Below, piece by piece: positions 1 through 12,745 of a stretch of DNA of 64,000 bases. The stretch lies in the NCBI GenBank assembly GCA_965249765.1, contig CBDFMR010000005.1:186001-250000 (forward strand), given 5' to 3'. Origin of the DNA: CBDFMR01 sp965249765. Lineage in GTDB: Bacteria > Bacteroidota > Bacteroidia > Chitinophagales > Saprospiraceae. Position 1 is the stretch's first letter, and the number at the start of each line of letters is the position of its first letter. A program made the translations under genes and the position numbers. The notes under the pieces are model-generated. The model saw only the letters and a program-made list of their open reading frames with translations, made no database searches and was not told the DNA's origin.

Positions 1-1099
1 CGTAGTAGGCAAGACTCATCGCCCTGCTTAAGGCGCTTACTTCGGAAAATGTATGGCTAGACTCGAGTTTATTTTTGACCTTGTCTAGCTCCTCATCCCC
101 TACCAAGTCATTGATCAACAAATGGAGCTGTTCCCATATTGATTCCTTCGCCATTGAGTAGGACTTCCCTGGCATGATTTTCCCTTCAACCACTAGTAAG
201 CCTGGCTCTATGGTACCTGTGATATAGGCGTCAATATCACTAAAGAGAGGATTCTTCTTTACTAATCGCTGGTACAATCTTGATGACAGACCGTTTGCCA
301 GGATGTCTGTAATCAAGTCAGCAACATAGAACTCCCTCTCACTTCTGGATCCCATCCTAAAACACAGATAAATAGCCTCAGCCGGATAGTCGCCTTCCGC
401 TTCGGTATATCTATACTCCTTCTGATCAGGCTCAGCAGACATTTCATTGTGAGAACTAAATGAACCTCGTAGCTCGCCAAAATATTTTTCTATAACTGAT
501 CTACAATAGTCTATCTCAAAATTACCTGCTATCGAGAGTATCGCATTGTCAGGACAATAATACTTATCGTAGAAGTATCTGGCGTCCTCTAAGGTTACTG
601 ACTTTACTTGTTCCATGTCTAGACCTATGGTGGGCCATCGATAAGGATGCTTATTATAGACAAGAGAAGACAGTCTATGCCAGACATCGCCATAGGGGAC
701 ACTGGTACATGTCTCATGAAACTCTTCTATTACAACATTTTTCTCGGATTCAAGCTTTTCTCTTGTAAGATCAAGGTTCATCATGCGATCAGCTTCGAGC
801 CAAAGTGCTATGTCCAGGTTCGAGGAAGGAAGTATCTGATAGTATCCTGTATAATCCTGATTGGTATATGCATTGTTTTCGCCACCCGCCTGTTGGATTG
901 GTGTATCAAATTCACTCACCTTCTTTGTTCCAGAAAACATTAGATGCTCGAATAGGTGTGCCAGTCCCGTCATCTCAGGGCTCTCATTCTTTGATCCGAC
1001 CTTGTATACAATATTAACACCGACCAATGGCGTCATCTTATCCTGATTGAGGATGACGGTAAGCCCATTGGGTAAGACATATTTTAGATAGTTAATCAT
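1..1099 (-). CDS. M16 family zinc metallopeptidase (partial, C-terminus outside window)
   Basis: Reading the minus strand from ATG at 1099 gives an open frame to the window edge (about 366 residues seen). The N-terminal M16 motif HxxEH is present as HLFEH (about residues 48-52), followed some 75 residues later by the glutamate-rich helix with VVIEEFHE, the usual third metal ligand region. This is the pitrilysin/insulinase-like fold used by processing peptidases. The start overlaps the aat stop codon as ATGA, which suggests translational coupling. No signal peptide is evident at this start. Substrate cannot be inferred. The rest of the protein, which would include the second M16 lobe, lies outside the window. 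Confidence 0.88.
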   Translation of the reverse strand, partial: MINYLKYVLPNGLTVILNQDKMTPLVGVNIVYKVGSKNESPEMTGLAHLFEHLMFSGTKKVSEFDTPIQQAGGENNAYTNQDYTGYYQILPSSNLDIALWLEADRMMNLDLTREKLESEKNVVIEEFHETCTSVPYGDVWHRLSSLVYNKHPYRWPTIGLDMEQVKSVTLEDARYFYDKYYCPDNAILSIAGNFEIDYCRSVIEKYFGELRGSFSSHNEMSAEPDQKEYRYTEAEGDYPAEAIYLCFRMGSRSEREFYVADLITDILANGLSSRLYQRLVKKNPLFSDIDAYITGTIEPGLLVVEGKIMPGKSYSMAKESIWEQLHLLINDLVGDEELDKVKNKLESSHTFSEVSALSRAMSLAYY

Positions 1100-1812
1100 G
1101 ATTGAAAATCCATGGCCTCATTGCTCCATGATCCTCTCATGGTTTTATAGAAAACATTAAGTCTCATTACCCGCAAAAATACCTCTTTACTCATATACTC
1201 TCCACCCATAGAAATTAAATGGCTATTGGGCACCTGACAGTCGATCAATAAAAAATCTCTAGCCTCTAGGAATTTGCAAAGTGTGATGAGTGCAAGCTTC
1301 GATGTATTAGGTTTAAGTGAAAACATGGACTCGCCATAAAACACTTTGCCTAAGCTTACCCCGTATAGGCCCCCTACTAGTTCTTCACCCTCTCTTACTT
1401 CAATTGAATGAGCATAGCCTTGCTCGTAAAGCCTCATATAAGCATCCTTCATCTCGTCTGTTATCCAGGTGCTTTCCTGACCCTCCCTAGCCACGGTCTT
1501 ACAAGAGGAGATCACTTGTAAAAAGTCTTCATCGATGGAAATCGTGTATTTATGATTCCTCATGAAGGATCTCATACTCTTGGACACCTTCACCCGATCA
1601 GGGACCAGGACAAATCTTGGATCTGGAGACCACCACATGATAGGTTCTCCAGAGCAATACCAGGGGAATATGCCATATTGGTAGGCACATAGTAACCTAG
1701 GCACACTCAAGTCTCCTCCTTGGGCGAGGATTCCATATTCATCACACATCCATGGATGAGGGAATTCTATTTTTTCATTGAGTAGCATAAAAAAAGGCAA
1801 CGACCATGTCAT
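1096..1812 (-). CDS. aat: leucyl/phenylalanyl-tRNA--protein transferase
   Basis: 238 residues, close to the family length. The conserved block GILAQGGDLS...LLCAYQYGIFPW near residues 27-51, WWSPDPR, and GGLYGVSLGKVFYGESMFS are diagnostic of Aat. The enzyme transfers Leu or Phe from charged tRNA to the N-terminus of proteins starting with Lys or Arg, making them N-degrons. The gene sits 27 bp downstream of clpS, the adaptor that reads those N-degrons, and overlaps the M16 peptidase start by 4 bp. The start is ATG at 1812; a later in-frame ATG (residue 9) could also serve. Confidence 0.95.
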   Translation of the reverse strand: MTWSLPFFMLLNEKIEFPHPWMCDEYGILAQGGDLSVPRLLCAYQYGIFPWYCSGEPIMWWSPDPRFVLVPDRVKVSKSMRSFMRNHKYTISIDEDFLQVISSCKTVAREGQESTWITDEMKDAYMRLYEQGYAHSIEVREGEELVGGLYGVSLGKVFYGESMFSLKPNTSKLALITLCKFLEARDFLLIDCQVPNSHLISMGGEYMSKEVFLRVMRLNVFYKTMRGSWSNEAMDFQS

Positions 1813-1839
1813 TGCCTTGTTTATTCTATTGATATAGGA

Positions 1840-2148
1840 TTATTCTTCTACGAGTGACTCAACAACCGCTGACAATCCACGATCTATCAATGCTGCCTTC
1901 ATGTTGAGGAGCACATTCTTAGGTCCAGTCTTGATTGTAGCCTTCCCTTTAAAGTGAATAATAAGCGAGAGTTGCTCTGATTGCTCAAATGTGTGATTGC
2001 AAACTTCAATTAGTGATTGAATCACCCAGTCAAATGTATTATAGTCATCATTATAAACTATCAGTTGAGAAGCAGATCCTATATCTACATTTTCCTCAAC
2101 TAGTACGTCCTCCAGTTCTTGGGTGGAAAGAGTAAGTAGGTCTAGCAT
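1840..2148 (-). CDS. clpS: ATP-dependent Clp protease adaptor ClpS
   Basis: 102 residues with the ClpS core: LIVYNDDYNTFDWVIQSL (about 29-46), an acidic ND pair that binds the N-terminal amino group, and the later helix GLSAVVE. ClpS hands proteins with destabilising N-termini to the Clp unfoldase. It lies between a peroxiredoxin gene (34 bp upstream) and aat (27 bp downstream), all on the minus strand, so it is probably part of one transcript. The spacing to aat fits a shared role in the N-degron pathway. Confidence 0.93.
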   Translation of the reverse strand: MLDLLTLSTQELEDVLVEENVDIGSASQLIVYNDDYNTFDWVIQSLIEVCNHTFEQSEQLSLIIHFKGKATIKTGPKNVLLNMKAALIDRGLSAVVESLVEE

Positions 2149-2182
2149 TGATTGACAATTTTATAAAGCAAGATAATAAGTT

Positions 2183-2641
2183 TTAAATGGAATTTCTAAT
2201 CCCTTCGAAATTTGGTAAACTAGTCGCCTCCTCCAGAACCTCAGCATAAACAAGACTTCCTTTCTCGTCAATGACAAAAGCTGCCCGTTTTGATACTCCT
2301 TTCATTCCTAGAATAAAATCTTCATAAAGACAACCATATGCTCGGCTCACGTCTTTGTTGAAATCCGAAAGGAGATCAAAATTCAGATTATGTTCTTTCT
2401 TGAATCTATCAAGGGTGAATACGGTGTCTACAGAAATTCCAAAAACCGTAGCTCCCAGATCATTATATTTTCCGAGGTCGTCTCTGATCTCGCATATTTC
2501 CTTGGTACAGACTCCTGTAAAGGCTAAGGGGAAAAACAACAGTACTACATTGTGACCGGCAAGATCCTTTAGGTTGACTTCCTGCTTGTCGGTGTTATAA
2601 AGGCTAAATGCTGGCGCCTTGTCTCCTTTTTGTAATACCAT
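2183..2641 (-). CDS. peroxiredoxin (AhpE/BCP-like thiol peroxidase)
   Basis: 152 residues with a thioredoxin-fold AhpC/TSA domain. The peroxidatic cysteine is Cys45 in FPLAFTGVCTKE, a variant of the P-x3-(T/S)-x2-C motif; a second cysteine follows at Cys50, as in many BCP/PrxQ-type enzymes where the resolving cysteine is five residues away. The enzyme reduces hydrogen peroxide or organic peroxides with thiols. First gene of the minus-strand run toward clpS and aat; its start faces the EamA transporter across a 126-bp divergent promoter region. Exact subfamily (BCP versus AhpE) is not settled here. Confidence 0.9.
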   Translation of the reverse strand: MVLQKGDKAPAFSLYNTDKQEVNLKDLAGHNVVLLFFPLAFTGVCTKEICEIRDDLGKYNDLGATVFGISVDTVFTLDRFKKEHNLNFDLLSDFNKDVSRAYGCLYEDFILGMKGVSKRAAFVIDEKGSLVYAEVLEEATSLPNFEGIRNSI

Positions 2642-2767
2642 TCTACGATTCGTTGTTTCGGCTCACGAAGTTATACTATTTATAGAAAATCTCGACATCA
2701 TTTCCATATCTCTTACCCAATAATCAAGCCAGTATTATCACATGATTTTAACGTAATATTGTCGAGT

Positions 2768-3653
2768 ATGGATAACAGTTTCAAGGCATATCTACAACTG
2801 CATACGGCAGTGTTTTTGTACGGACTTGCAGCAATCCTGGGTAAGTTGATAGAACTGGATGCCCTATTTCTCGTGTGGTGGAGAGTCGTCATTACGTCTC
2901 TATCATTGGTAATCCTTATACATCTTGGATCATCCACGAGTCTAAGGATCAAGAGATCGGATCTTAAATTCGTCTTTATCGGAATACTGGTTGCCCTGCA
3001 TTGGGTGGCGTTCTATGGTTCAATAAAAATGGGGAATGCATCCATAGCTCTGGTAGGGATGGCCACTACATCATTGTTTACAGCCATATAAAGCCCCTGA
3101 TCAGTAAGACCGCTTTTGTTATAAGAGAATTGGCATTTGGTATTATCGTTATCCCCGCCATGATGCTCATTGCGAGTGGCTTAGATGCCGATATGATGTG
3201 GGGATTCATGGTAGGAATTCTTGCGGCCCTGATTGCGGCCGTATTCGCAGTACTCAATAAAATTCATGTCAATGCTGAAAGCCCTTCCAAGATTACCTTC
3301 ATAGAAATGTCCAGTGCCGTAATATTTCTATCCACGCTACTTCCTTTCTTTTTAACAAAATCGAATATAGATGGTGTGATTCCTGCCCGAGGCATTGATT
3401 GGATATATCTAATGGTTCTTTCTTTGCTATGCACGACGTTTACTTTCATTCTTTCCTTAAAGGCATTGAAGCATCTTAGAGTGCCTTTGCAAGTAATATT
3501 GTTTTTAATCTAGAACCTGTTTATGGTATTCTTTTGGCAGCTATGATACTTCATGAGTATGACGAACTCAATAAGACCTTCTATATTGGGGCAGCAATAA
3601 TCATTTCTTCTGTACTGGTTTTCCCAATGATAGATAAGAATCCAAGCAAATGA
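2768..3653 (+). pseudogene. EamA/DMT-family transporter, two frameshifts
   Basis: Three consecutive reading frames together encode a ten-helix drug/metabolite transporter. Frame one (ATG 2768, ending at 3091) holds the first EamA half with VWWRVVI and LHWVAFYGSIKMGNAS. Frame two covers about 3090-3480 with the second half, and frame three covers 3480-3653 with the typical FNLEPVYGILLAAMILHE end. Both shifts are what single-base deletions would give, near 3085-3095 and near 3475-3482. The final stop overlaps the start of the methyltransferase as ATGA, so the gene was once coupled to it. Either a recent pseudogene or two sequencing errors; neighbours in the same run are intact. Confidence 0.75.
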
Positions 3654-4294
3654 CCACTGAACTAAATTCTATATATCAATATGCCTCAAGTCTCTCCTTT
3701 CAGCAGTCCGACCTGTTAAGTAGATTGGAAAAAGAAACGCATCTCAAAACACTGGCTCCGCAGATGATGTCAGGACACATACAGGGAGGACTATTATATA
3801 TGCTTGCCTCATTCCTCAACCCAAGTCACGTATTGGAGATAGGAACTTTCACAGGATACGGGACTATATGTCTTGCTGAGGGTATGTCAGATCAAGGAAA
3901 GATAATTACCATAGAATCCAAGAAGGAACACAGTACCATTGCCGTCAAGTATATTGATGAGTTTAATGCTGACAAGAACGTTATCAATCTAATAGAAGGA
4001 GATGCCTTGGCGGTCATTCCTGAATTGGACGAGACCTTTGATATGGTGTTTATTGACGCCGGCAAAAGAGAATACAAGGTCTTATACGATCTAGTATTGC
4101 CTAAAATCCGTCTTGGTGGGTTTATTCTGGCCGACAACGTTTTATGGAGTGGTAAGGTACTAGATGCTTACAAAGACATGGACACTCAGAGTCTTCACGA
4201 TTTCAACGAGTACGTTTTTCAAGATAATCGGGTAAAGAATCTCATTCTTCCTGTAAGAGATGGTGTAAATATTATCAAGAAGATAGTAAGTTAG
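3650..4294 (+). CDS. SAM-dependent O-methyltransferase (family 3, catechol OMT-like)
   Basis: 214 residues, the normal size for bacterial class I O-methyltransferases of the PF01596 type. The SAM-binding motif VLEIGTFTGYGTICLAEGM lies near residues 63-81, the acidic ribose-binding loop TIESKKEH follows, and the metal-binding DMVFIDAGKREY and GGFILADNVLWSGKV segments are seen. The natural acceptor, probably a catechol-like or other vicinal diol compound, cannot be told from sequence. ATG at 3650 overlaps the transporter stop; hemW starts at the base after its stop codon, so the three genes appear to be one operon. Confidence 0.9.
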   Translation: MTTELNSIYQYASSLSFQQSDLLSRLEKETHLKTLAPQMMSGHIQGGLLYMLASFLNPSHVLEIGTFTGYGTICLAEGMSDQGKIITIESKKEHSTIAVKYIDEFNADKNVINLIEGDALAVIPELDETFDMVFIDAGKREYKVLYDLVLPKIRLGGFILADNVLWSGKVLDAYKDMDTQSLHDFNEYVFQDNRVKNLILPVRDGVNIIKKIVS

Positions 4295-5434
4295 GTGGCA
4301 GGAATCTACATCCATATTCCATTTTGTAAACAGAATTGTACTTACTGCAATTTTCACTTTTCAACCTCTCTTAAGTATAAGGATAGGCTGGTAAGTGCCT
4401 TGCTCAGGGAGATTAAGTTGCGGAGAGACTATCTATCCACCGAGGACATAGAAACCATATACCTTGGAGGCGGTACTCCCAGTCTATTGCCAGTGCAGGA
4501 TCTTAATTTAATTTTTACGGCGATTCAAGATAATTTCAAGGCAACAGATGTCAAGGAGTATACCATAGAATGCAATCCTGACGATTTATCCGAGGAGTAT
4601 TTGACTGATTTGAAAAAGCATTCTCCTATCAACCGACTCAGCATAGGCATACAGTCTTTTGACGAAGAGCAGCTTTCTTTCATGAACCGCGCTCATTCTG
4701 CACAGGAGTCAAGGAATTGCCTGTTTTATGCATCAAAACTCGGTTTTGACAATGTGACGATAGACCTGATATATGGAATTCCCGGGTTTTCAGATTTGGG
4801 TTGGGTTAATAATCTTGAGAAATTTTTGGAATACGGTATTCCTCACATTTCATGCTATGCACTTACAGTCGAGAAAAAAACTGTTCTTAATAAATGGGTA
4901 AAGGATGGTAAGGTATCGATGTCTGATGATGAGGCGGTGAGGCAATTTTACACAACTAAAGAAATACTTGATGGTCATGGTTACCATCATTACGAAATAT
5001 CTAATTATGCCCTCGAGGACCATGAGGCAATACACAATAGCAGCTACTGGAATGGAGACAACTATCTTGGGATAGGTCCATCGGCGCATTCGTTCAATGG
5101 GAGTACGAGAAGCTGGAATGTATCCAACAATCAAAAATATATCAAATCACTAGAAAAGGGTGAGCTTTCTCAAACTACCGAGATTCTCACGGATGCCGAT
5201 AAGTATAACGAATATCTCCTAACAAACCTTAGGAGGGCAAGGGGTGTTGATTTAGCGAGCATTTCAGCTTTGGGAAATAAATTTCAGGAATATTTTCAAG
5301 CCCATGTCACTCCTATTATGAAGGAAGGGTGGATTAGATTTACCAATAACAAGTACCATATAAGCAATGACGGGCTTGTTTTTACGGATGAGTTAACTGC
5401 TAGGCTATTCTATGCAGAGTCAGACTCTACATAG
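4295..5434 (+). CDS. hemW: radical SAM heme chaperone HemW
   Basis: 379 residues. The radical SAM cluster motif CxxxCxxC is at Cys11, Cys15 and Cys18 (PFCKQNCTYCNF), followed by GGGTPSLL and the family segments SIGIQSFDEEQLSFMNRAHS and DLIYGIPG. The fold and the N-terminal HIPFC match HemW rather than HemN, which has an extra N-terminal extension. HemW inserts heme into respiratory enzymes. GTG at 4295 directly abuts the methyltransferase stop codon. The 3' end overlaps the convergent AhpD-like gene by 8 bp. Confidence 0.92.
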   Translation: MAGIYIHIPFCKQNCTYCNFHFSTSLKYKDRLVSALLREIKLRRDYLSTEDIETIYLGGGTPSLLPVQDLNLIFTAIQDNFKATDVKEYTIECNPDDLSEEYLTDLKKHSPINRLSIGIQSFDEEQLSFMNRAHSAQESRNCLFYASKLGFDNVTIDLIYGIPGFSDLGWVNNLEKFLEYGIPHISCYALTVEKKTVLNKWVKDGKVSMSDDEAVRQFYTTKEILDGHGYHHYEISNYALEDHEAIHNSSYWNGDNYLGIGPSAHSFNGSTRSWNVSNNQKYIKSLEKGELSQTTEILTDADKYNEYLLTNLRRARGVDLASISALGNKFQEYFQAHVTPIMKEGWIRFTNNKYHISNDGLVFTDELTARLFYAESDST

Positions 5435-5762
5435 CATTAAGCTCATCCCAATATTCTATGGCTCGCCTGGTATGAGGTATGCAAATAGACCCACCCACGA
5501 TATTAGCAACAGAAAATAGCTCAAATAACTCCTCAGAGGATACTCCTTCTTTATGGCATTTTTCGAGATGATACTTGATACAATCATCACATCTGAGAAC
5601 CATGGAAGCTACCAATCCAAGCATTTCTTTAGTACGAACATTGAGTGCTCCATCAGCATAAGTCTGATTATCAAGGCTGAAAAAACGTTTCATCACCTTG
5701 TTATCGGCTTCCATGATGCGATCATTCATTTTAGTCCGATAGTCATTAAATTCCTTTATCAT
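5427..5762 (-). CDS. AhpD-like / carboxymuconolactone decarboxylase family protein
   Basis: 111 residues. The CxxC...H signature is present as RCDDCIKYHLEKC (Cys58, Cys61, His65), the redox active site seen in AhpD-type peroxidase partners. Length fits small single-domain CMD proteins. It may act in alkylhydroperoxide defence, but true decarboxylase or other activities are also known for this fold. Followed by a short gap from the upstream membrane protein gene on the same strand, and overlapping hemW tail to tail. Confidence 0.85.
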   Translation of the reverse strand: MIKEFNDYRTKMNDRIMEADNKVMKRFFSLDNQTYADGALNVRTKEMLGLVASMVLRCDDCIKYHLEKCHKEGVSSEELFELFSVANIVGGSICIPHTRRAIEYWDELNAM

Positions 5763-5765
5763 AAG

Positions 5766-6218
5766 TTATACAGTATTTCTATTTCTCACTCTCCATATAG
5801 ATAAGATCATTCGTAATGGCATCAATATCATAACAAAAATACTCCCCACCCCAAAAAACAAATATTCAATCCGTAAATATGTACCCACACTCCTCTGATC
5901 GTCAAAATTAAGTTTCTCCAAAATAGAATTTATACCTCGTTCATCCACAAAAAACACAAATTCACTAAGTCCATCAATCAACAGGATGACTGCGGGGATC
6001 ATCAGAAAAACAATCACGAGTTTTATCCACTCCATTTTAGACCACCTAGAATGCTTCAGGAAGAATGTGTACTTGATTCCTACAAAGAACATGACAATAT
6101 ATACTAGGTTATAGGTAAGGAATGGAAATTCGATATCATGAAGAATGAGAGGTAATAATGCTATTGTAGCAACTAGAACCACCAGAAGAACCCAGAGAAG
6201 TGCGATACGGTTATGCAT
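5766..6218 (-). CDS. small integral membrane protein of unknown function
   Basis: 150 residues with four predicted hydrophobic helices (about 5-27, 35-53, 66-84 and 118-140), short charged loops and an Arg-rich C-terminus (WRVRNRN). I do not recognise the family. It lies 3 bp upstream of the AhpD-like gene on the minus strand and probably shares its transcript. ATG at 6218 is the only good start. No catalytic motif is visible. Confidence 0.6.
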   Translation of the reverse strand: MHNRIALLWVLLVVLVATIALLPLILHDIEFPFLTYNLVYIVMFFVGIKYTFFLKHSRWSKMEWIKLVIVFLMIPAVILLIDGLSEFVFFVDERGINSILEKLNFDDQRSVGTYLRIEYLFFGVGSIFVMILMPLRMILSIWRVRNRNTV

Positions 6219-6234
6219 GAAAAAATATAATCAT

Positions 6235-6575
6235 CGAATATACTCACTTCCCAGACGTAAGCCGAGTATGATCGCAGGAATGACACTCAGTTCTTGAATC
6301 CACCTGCAAAGGTGAACGGGTCTATTCTTCAATGGTAATGCTGTCATGCAAAAGGTGTGAGCAAGAAGGGTAAGACACTCTAAGTGTCTTACCCCGTAGC
6401 GCAACCTGAACACAGGCCCGGATTGCACTCGCCAGAGGACCCGTGTGAAGGGAATCACTGCCATCGGTAGAAGTTATACCTCACAACTAATGTACTCCAT
6501 AGATCAGGCTTCCCTCCCGTCAAAGGGTTTAACGGCTCCATCGCCTGATGTCACCCGGACATCAGGTTTCTATCC
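6235..6575. ncRNA. candidate structured RNA, family not assigned
   Basis: This non-coding stretch is dense in complementary pairs: a perfect stem GGTAAGACACT/AGTGTCTTACC (about 6369-6395), a nested stem pairing AGTGCAA with TTGCGCT on the minus strand, a short CACCT/AGGTG hairpin, and CCTGATGTC/GACATCAGG (about 6546-6568) followed on the plus strand by TTTCTAT. Read on the minus strand, the end contains CTCGGCTTACG, which resembles the 3' core of RNase P RNA, and GGGAGGGAAG near 6512-6530 faintly resembles its 5' core. Other universal RNase P bases are not found, so this is only a suggestion; a divergent RNase P RNA or an unrelated structured RNA are both possible. Confidence 0.25.
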
Positions 6576-6608
6576 AAATAAATTTGGACAGAGTCTTTGC
6601 TCAGTCGG

Positions 6609-7080
6609 GTTGCGGTTGATTTTGGGCTGCAAGCGGGAGAGTAGGTCATTTACCTACCTCCTTAAATGGAGAAAGCCTTAATGTTTTCACATCAAGGCTT
6701 TCATAAAAAAGGCGGCCCAGGTGAACGCTTTCAGCCCCTAGGGGGTGAATCGAGACTGACAAGTCGAGAAGTGATCCTGCCGCATTTGCGGTTGCGATTG
6801 ATTTTGGGCTGCAAGCGGGAGAGTAGGTCATTTACCTACCTCCTTAAATGGAGAAAGCCTTAATGTTTTCACATCAAGGCTTTCATAAAAAAGGCGGCCC
6901 AGGTGAACGCTTTCAGCCCCTAGGGGGTGAATCGAGACTGACAAGTCGAGAAGTGATCCTGCCGCATTTGCGGTTGCGGTTGATTTTGGGCTGCAAGCGG
7001 GAGAGTAGGTCATTTACCTACCTCCTTAAATGGAGAAAGCCTTAATGTTTTCACATCAAGGCTTTCATAAAAAAGGCGGC
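6609..7080. repeat. 182-bp tandem array containing antisense 5S rRNA 3'-end fragments
   Basis: Two full units (6609-6790, 6791-6972) and a third partial unit (6973-7080) repeat with an exact 182-bp period and almost no differences (one G/A change near 6796). Every unit carries AAGCGGGAGAGTAGGTC on the plus strand, the 3' end of 5S rRNA in reverse orientation to the real 5S gene next door, plus a long hairpin (AAAGCCTT...AAGGCTTT) and GGCGGC that matches the mature 5S end. The third unit runs straight into the true 5S gene. On the minus strand each unit also holds AAGGAGGT six bases before ATGA and an open 61-codon frame. Confidence 0.9.
7036..7065 (-). terminator. stem-loop just downstream of the 5S rRNA gene
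   Basis: AAAGCCTT...AAGGCTTT forms a 30-base hairpin with a GAAA-like loop, located directly after the 5S gene on the minus strand and preceded by six Ts. It is probably the rRNA operon terminator or a processing stem; the usual T-run after the stem is missing. The same hairpin recurs in each 182-bp unit. Confidence 0.45.
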
Positions 7081-7178
7081 GACCTACTCTCCCGCTTACG
7101 CAGTACCATCGGCGCTGAGGAGCTTAACTTCTCTGTTCGGAATGGTAAGAGGTGGAACCTCCTCGCTATAGCCACCAA
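7072..7178 (-). rRNA. rrf: 5S ribosomal RNA
   Basis: The minus strand reads TGGTGGCTATAGCGAGGAGG... to GCGGGAGAGTAGGTCGCCGCC, with the conserved CCGAACAGAGAAGTTAAG loop and CGCCGATGGTACTGCG arm of bacterial 5S rRNA. Length is about 105 nt. It is the last gene of the 16S-23S-5S operon. Exact ends are estimated. Both flanks are duplicated: the 3' end in the 182-bp array and the 5' end in the spacer. Confidence 0.93.
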
Positions 7179-7409
7179 ATTCTTCTATTCGCTCTAGGCG
7201 AATTATTTCTTATTTGCTATCCTTTGATAACAAGTTATATCTATAGCTCATCGTTCCACGCTTCCCGTCCGCTTCCGCGGCTCACTTCGTCAAAGTACTG
7301 TCGTACTTTGGTGCTTTGCACTTCACTTCAATCGTCCATCGCTATAGCCACCAAATTCTTCTATTCGCTCTAGGCGAATTATTTCTTATTTGCTATCCTT
7401 TGATAACAA
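7165..7409. repeat. 68-bp direct repeat of the 5S 5' end plus spacer
   Basis: The stretch 7165-7232 (beginning gctatagccacc) recurs nearly exactly at 7341-7409, 176 bp away. The first copy contains the first bases of the 5S gene and its upstream spacer. The insert between the copies includes a CAAAGTAC/GTACTTTG hairpin near 7284-7304. The rest of the 23S-5S spacer up to 7555 is A+T-rich and shows nothing further. Confidence 0.85.
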
Positions 7410-7555
7410 CCTATAAAAGGGATCACTATTCTTACTAGAATAATGACATTTACTTTTAAAAATGACAGAAAGGAATAGAATCAAATAATACATAAAACAA
7501 GTGACTAGGATAAATTAATACTGCTTTACTCCTAAGAGTAAAAAAATAAAAAAAA

Positions 7556-10421
<2,866 letters not shown>

Positions 10422-10711
10422 TAATCTTTAATTGATGATTATACAATCGTCAATTAAATATCATAATTAACTTTATTTAATGTACTCTTTTTGATTCTAT
10501 AAATCCAATCTGTCAAAGAACTTTTGGTCTACTCAGATACTAGACTTTCCAGATGAATTAACTACAAGTAATTCGGCTACCAATGGAAATTATCTATTGT
10601 ATCATTTCAACAGTATCTTATAATATACTGGCTTCCAGTATATTGTACTTTCATTTTAGTGTTTCATTTCATGAAACATATTTCTTCTTCCTTAAGAAGA
10701 AACAAAACATG
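10422..10711. other. 23S-tRNA spacer
   Basis: A+T-rich internal transcribed spacer of the rRNA operon with several short inverted repeats (for example TTTCATTTCATGAAA near 10660-10676) that may serve RNase III processing. I see no gene in it. Confidence 0.7.
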
Positions 10712-10785
10712 TGGAGGATATCGGAGTCGAACCGATGACCTCTTGAATGCAAATCAAGTGCTCTAGCCAGCTGAGCTAATCCCCC
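10712..10785 (-). tRNA. tRNA-Ala(UGC)
   Basis: 74-nt cloverleaf on the minus strand: acceptor GGGGGAT, D-arm GCTCAGCTGG, anticodon loop TTTGCAT with TGC, and T-arm TCGGTTCGACTCCGA. CCA is not encoded. Second of the two tRNAs in the 16S-23S spacer. Confidence 0.97.
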
Positions 10786-10852
10786 AATTACAAGATTTTA
10801 GATTTTTAGATCTAAGACTTTGTTTGTCTCTCACCTATCATCTTTAAAATTG

Positions 10853-10926
10853 TAGTCTCGGGCAGACTTGAACTGCCGACCTCTACATTATCAGTGTAGC
10901 GCTCTAACCAGCTGAGCTACGAGACT
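10853..10926 (-). tRNA. tRNA-Ile(GAU)
   Basis: 74-nt cloverleaf on the minus strand with acceptor AGTCTCG/CGAGACT, anticodon loop CTGATAA with GAT, and T-arm GGCAGTTCAAGTCTGCC. It lies between 16S and tRNA-Ala, the usual bacterial order. The 10927-11221 spacer to 16S holds only a small GGAACG/CGTCCC hairpin. Confidence 0.97.
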
Positions 10927-11221
10927 ATAATATCAGCCCGACGCCTATAACTGCACAGCGCAACCTACCTAAACAACTTACTGGCTGAGCTCCCAAAATC
11001 TCGCTAATTGCCGAGATCGGGATAGGTACAAGACATATTGAAATAAAAGAACAGCGGATTTACAATCATATTCATGCTTATTACAATAGTCTAAACATAT
11101 CAATAAAAAAGGAACGCTTTTCGTCCCTCGATTAGTTACAATATCACTCTTCACAATAAAATGACAAATGGTTAGTAGGAAGAAATGCAAAAAGTTTCAA
11201 TTCTCGACTTTCACACTCTTA

Positions 11222-12745
<1,524 letters not shown>

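Noticed and set aside
6235..6575. tmRNA or 6S RNA in the structured region
   Set aside because: No tRNA-like end, no tag frame and no clear 6S bubble could be found by eye.
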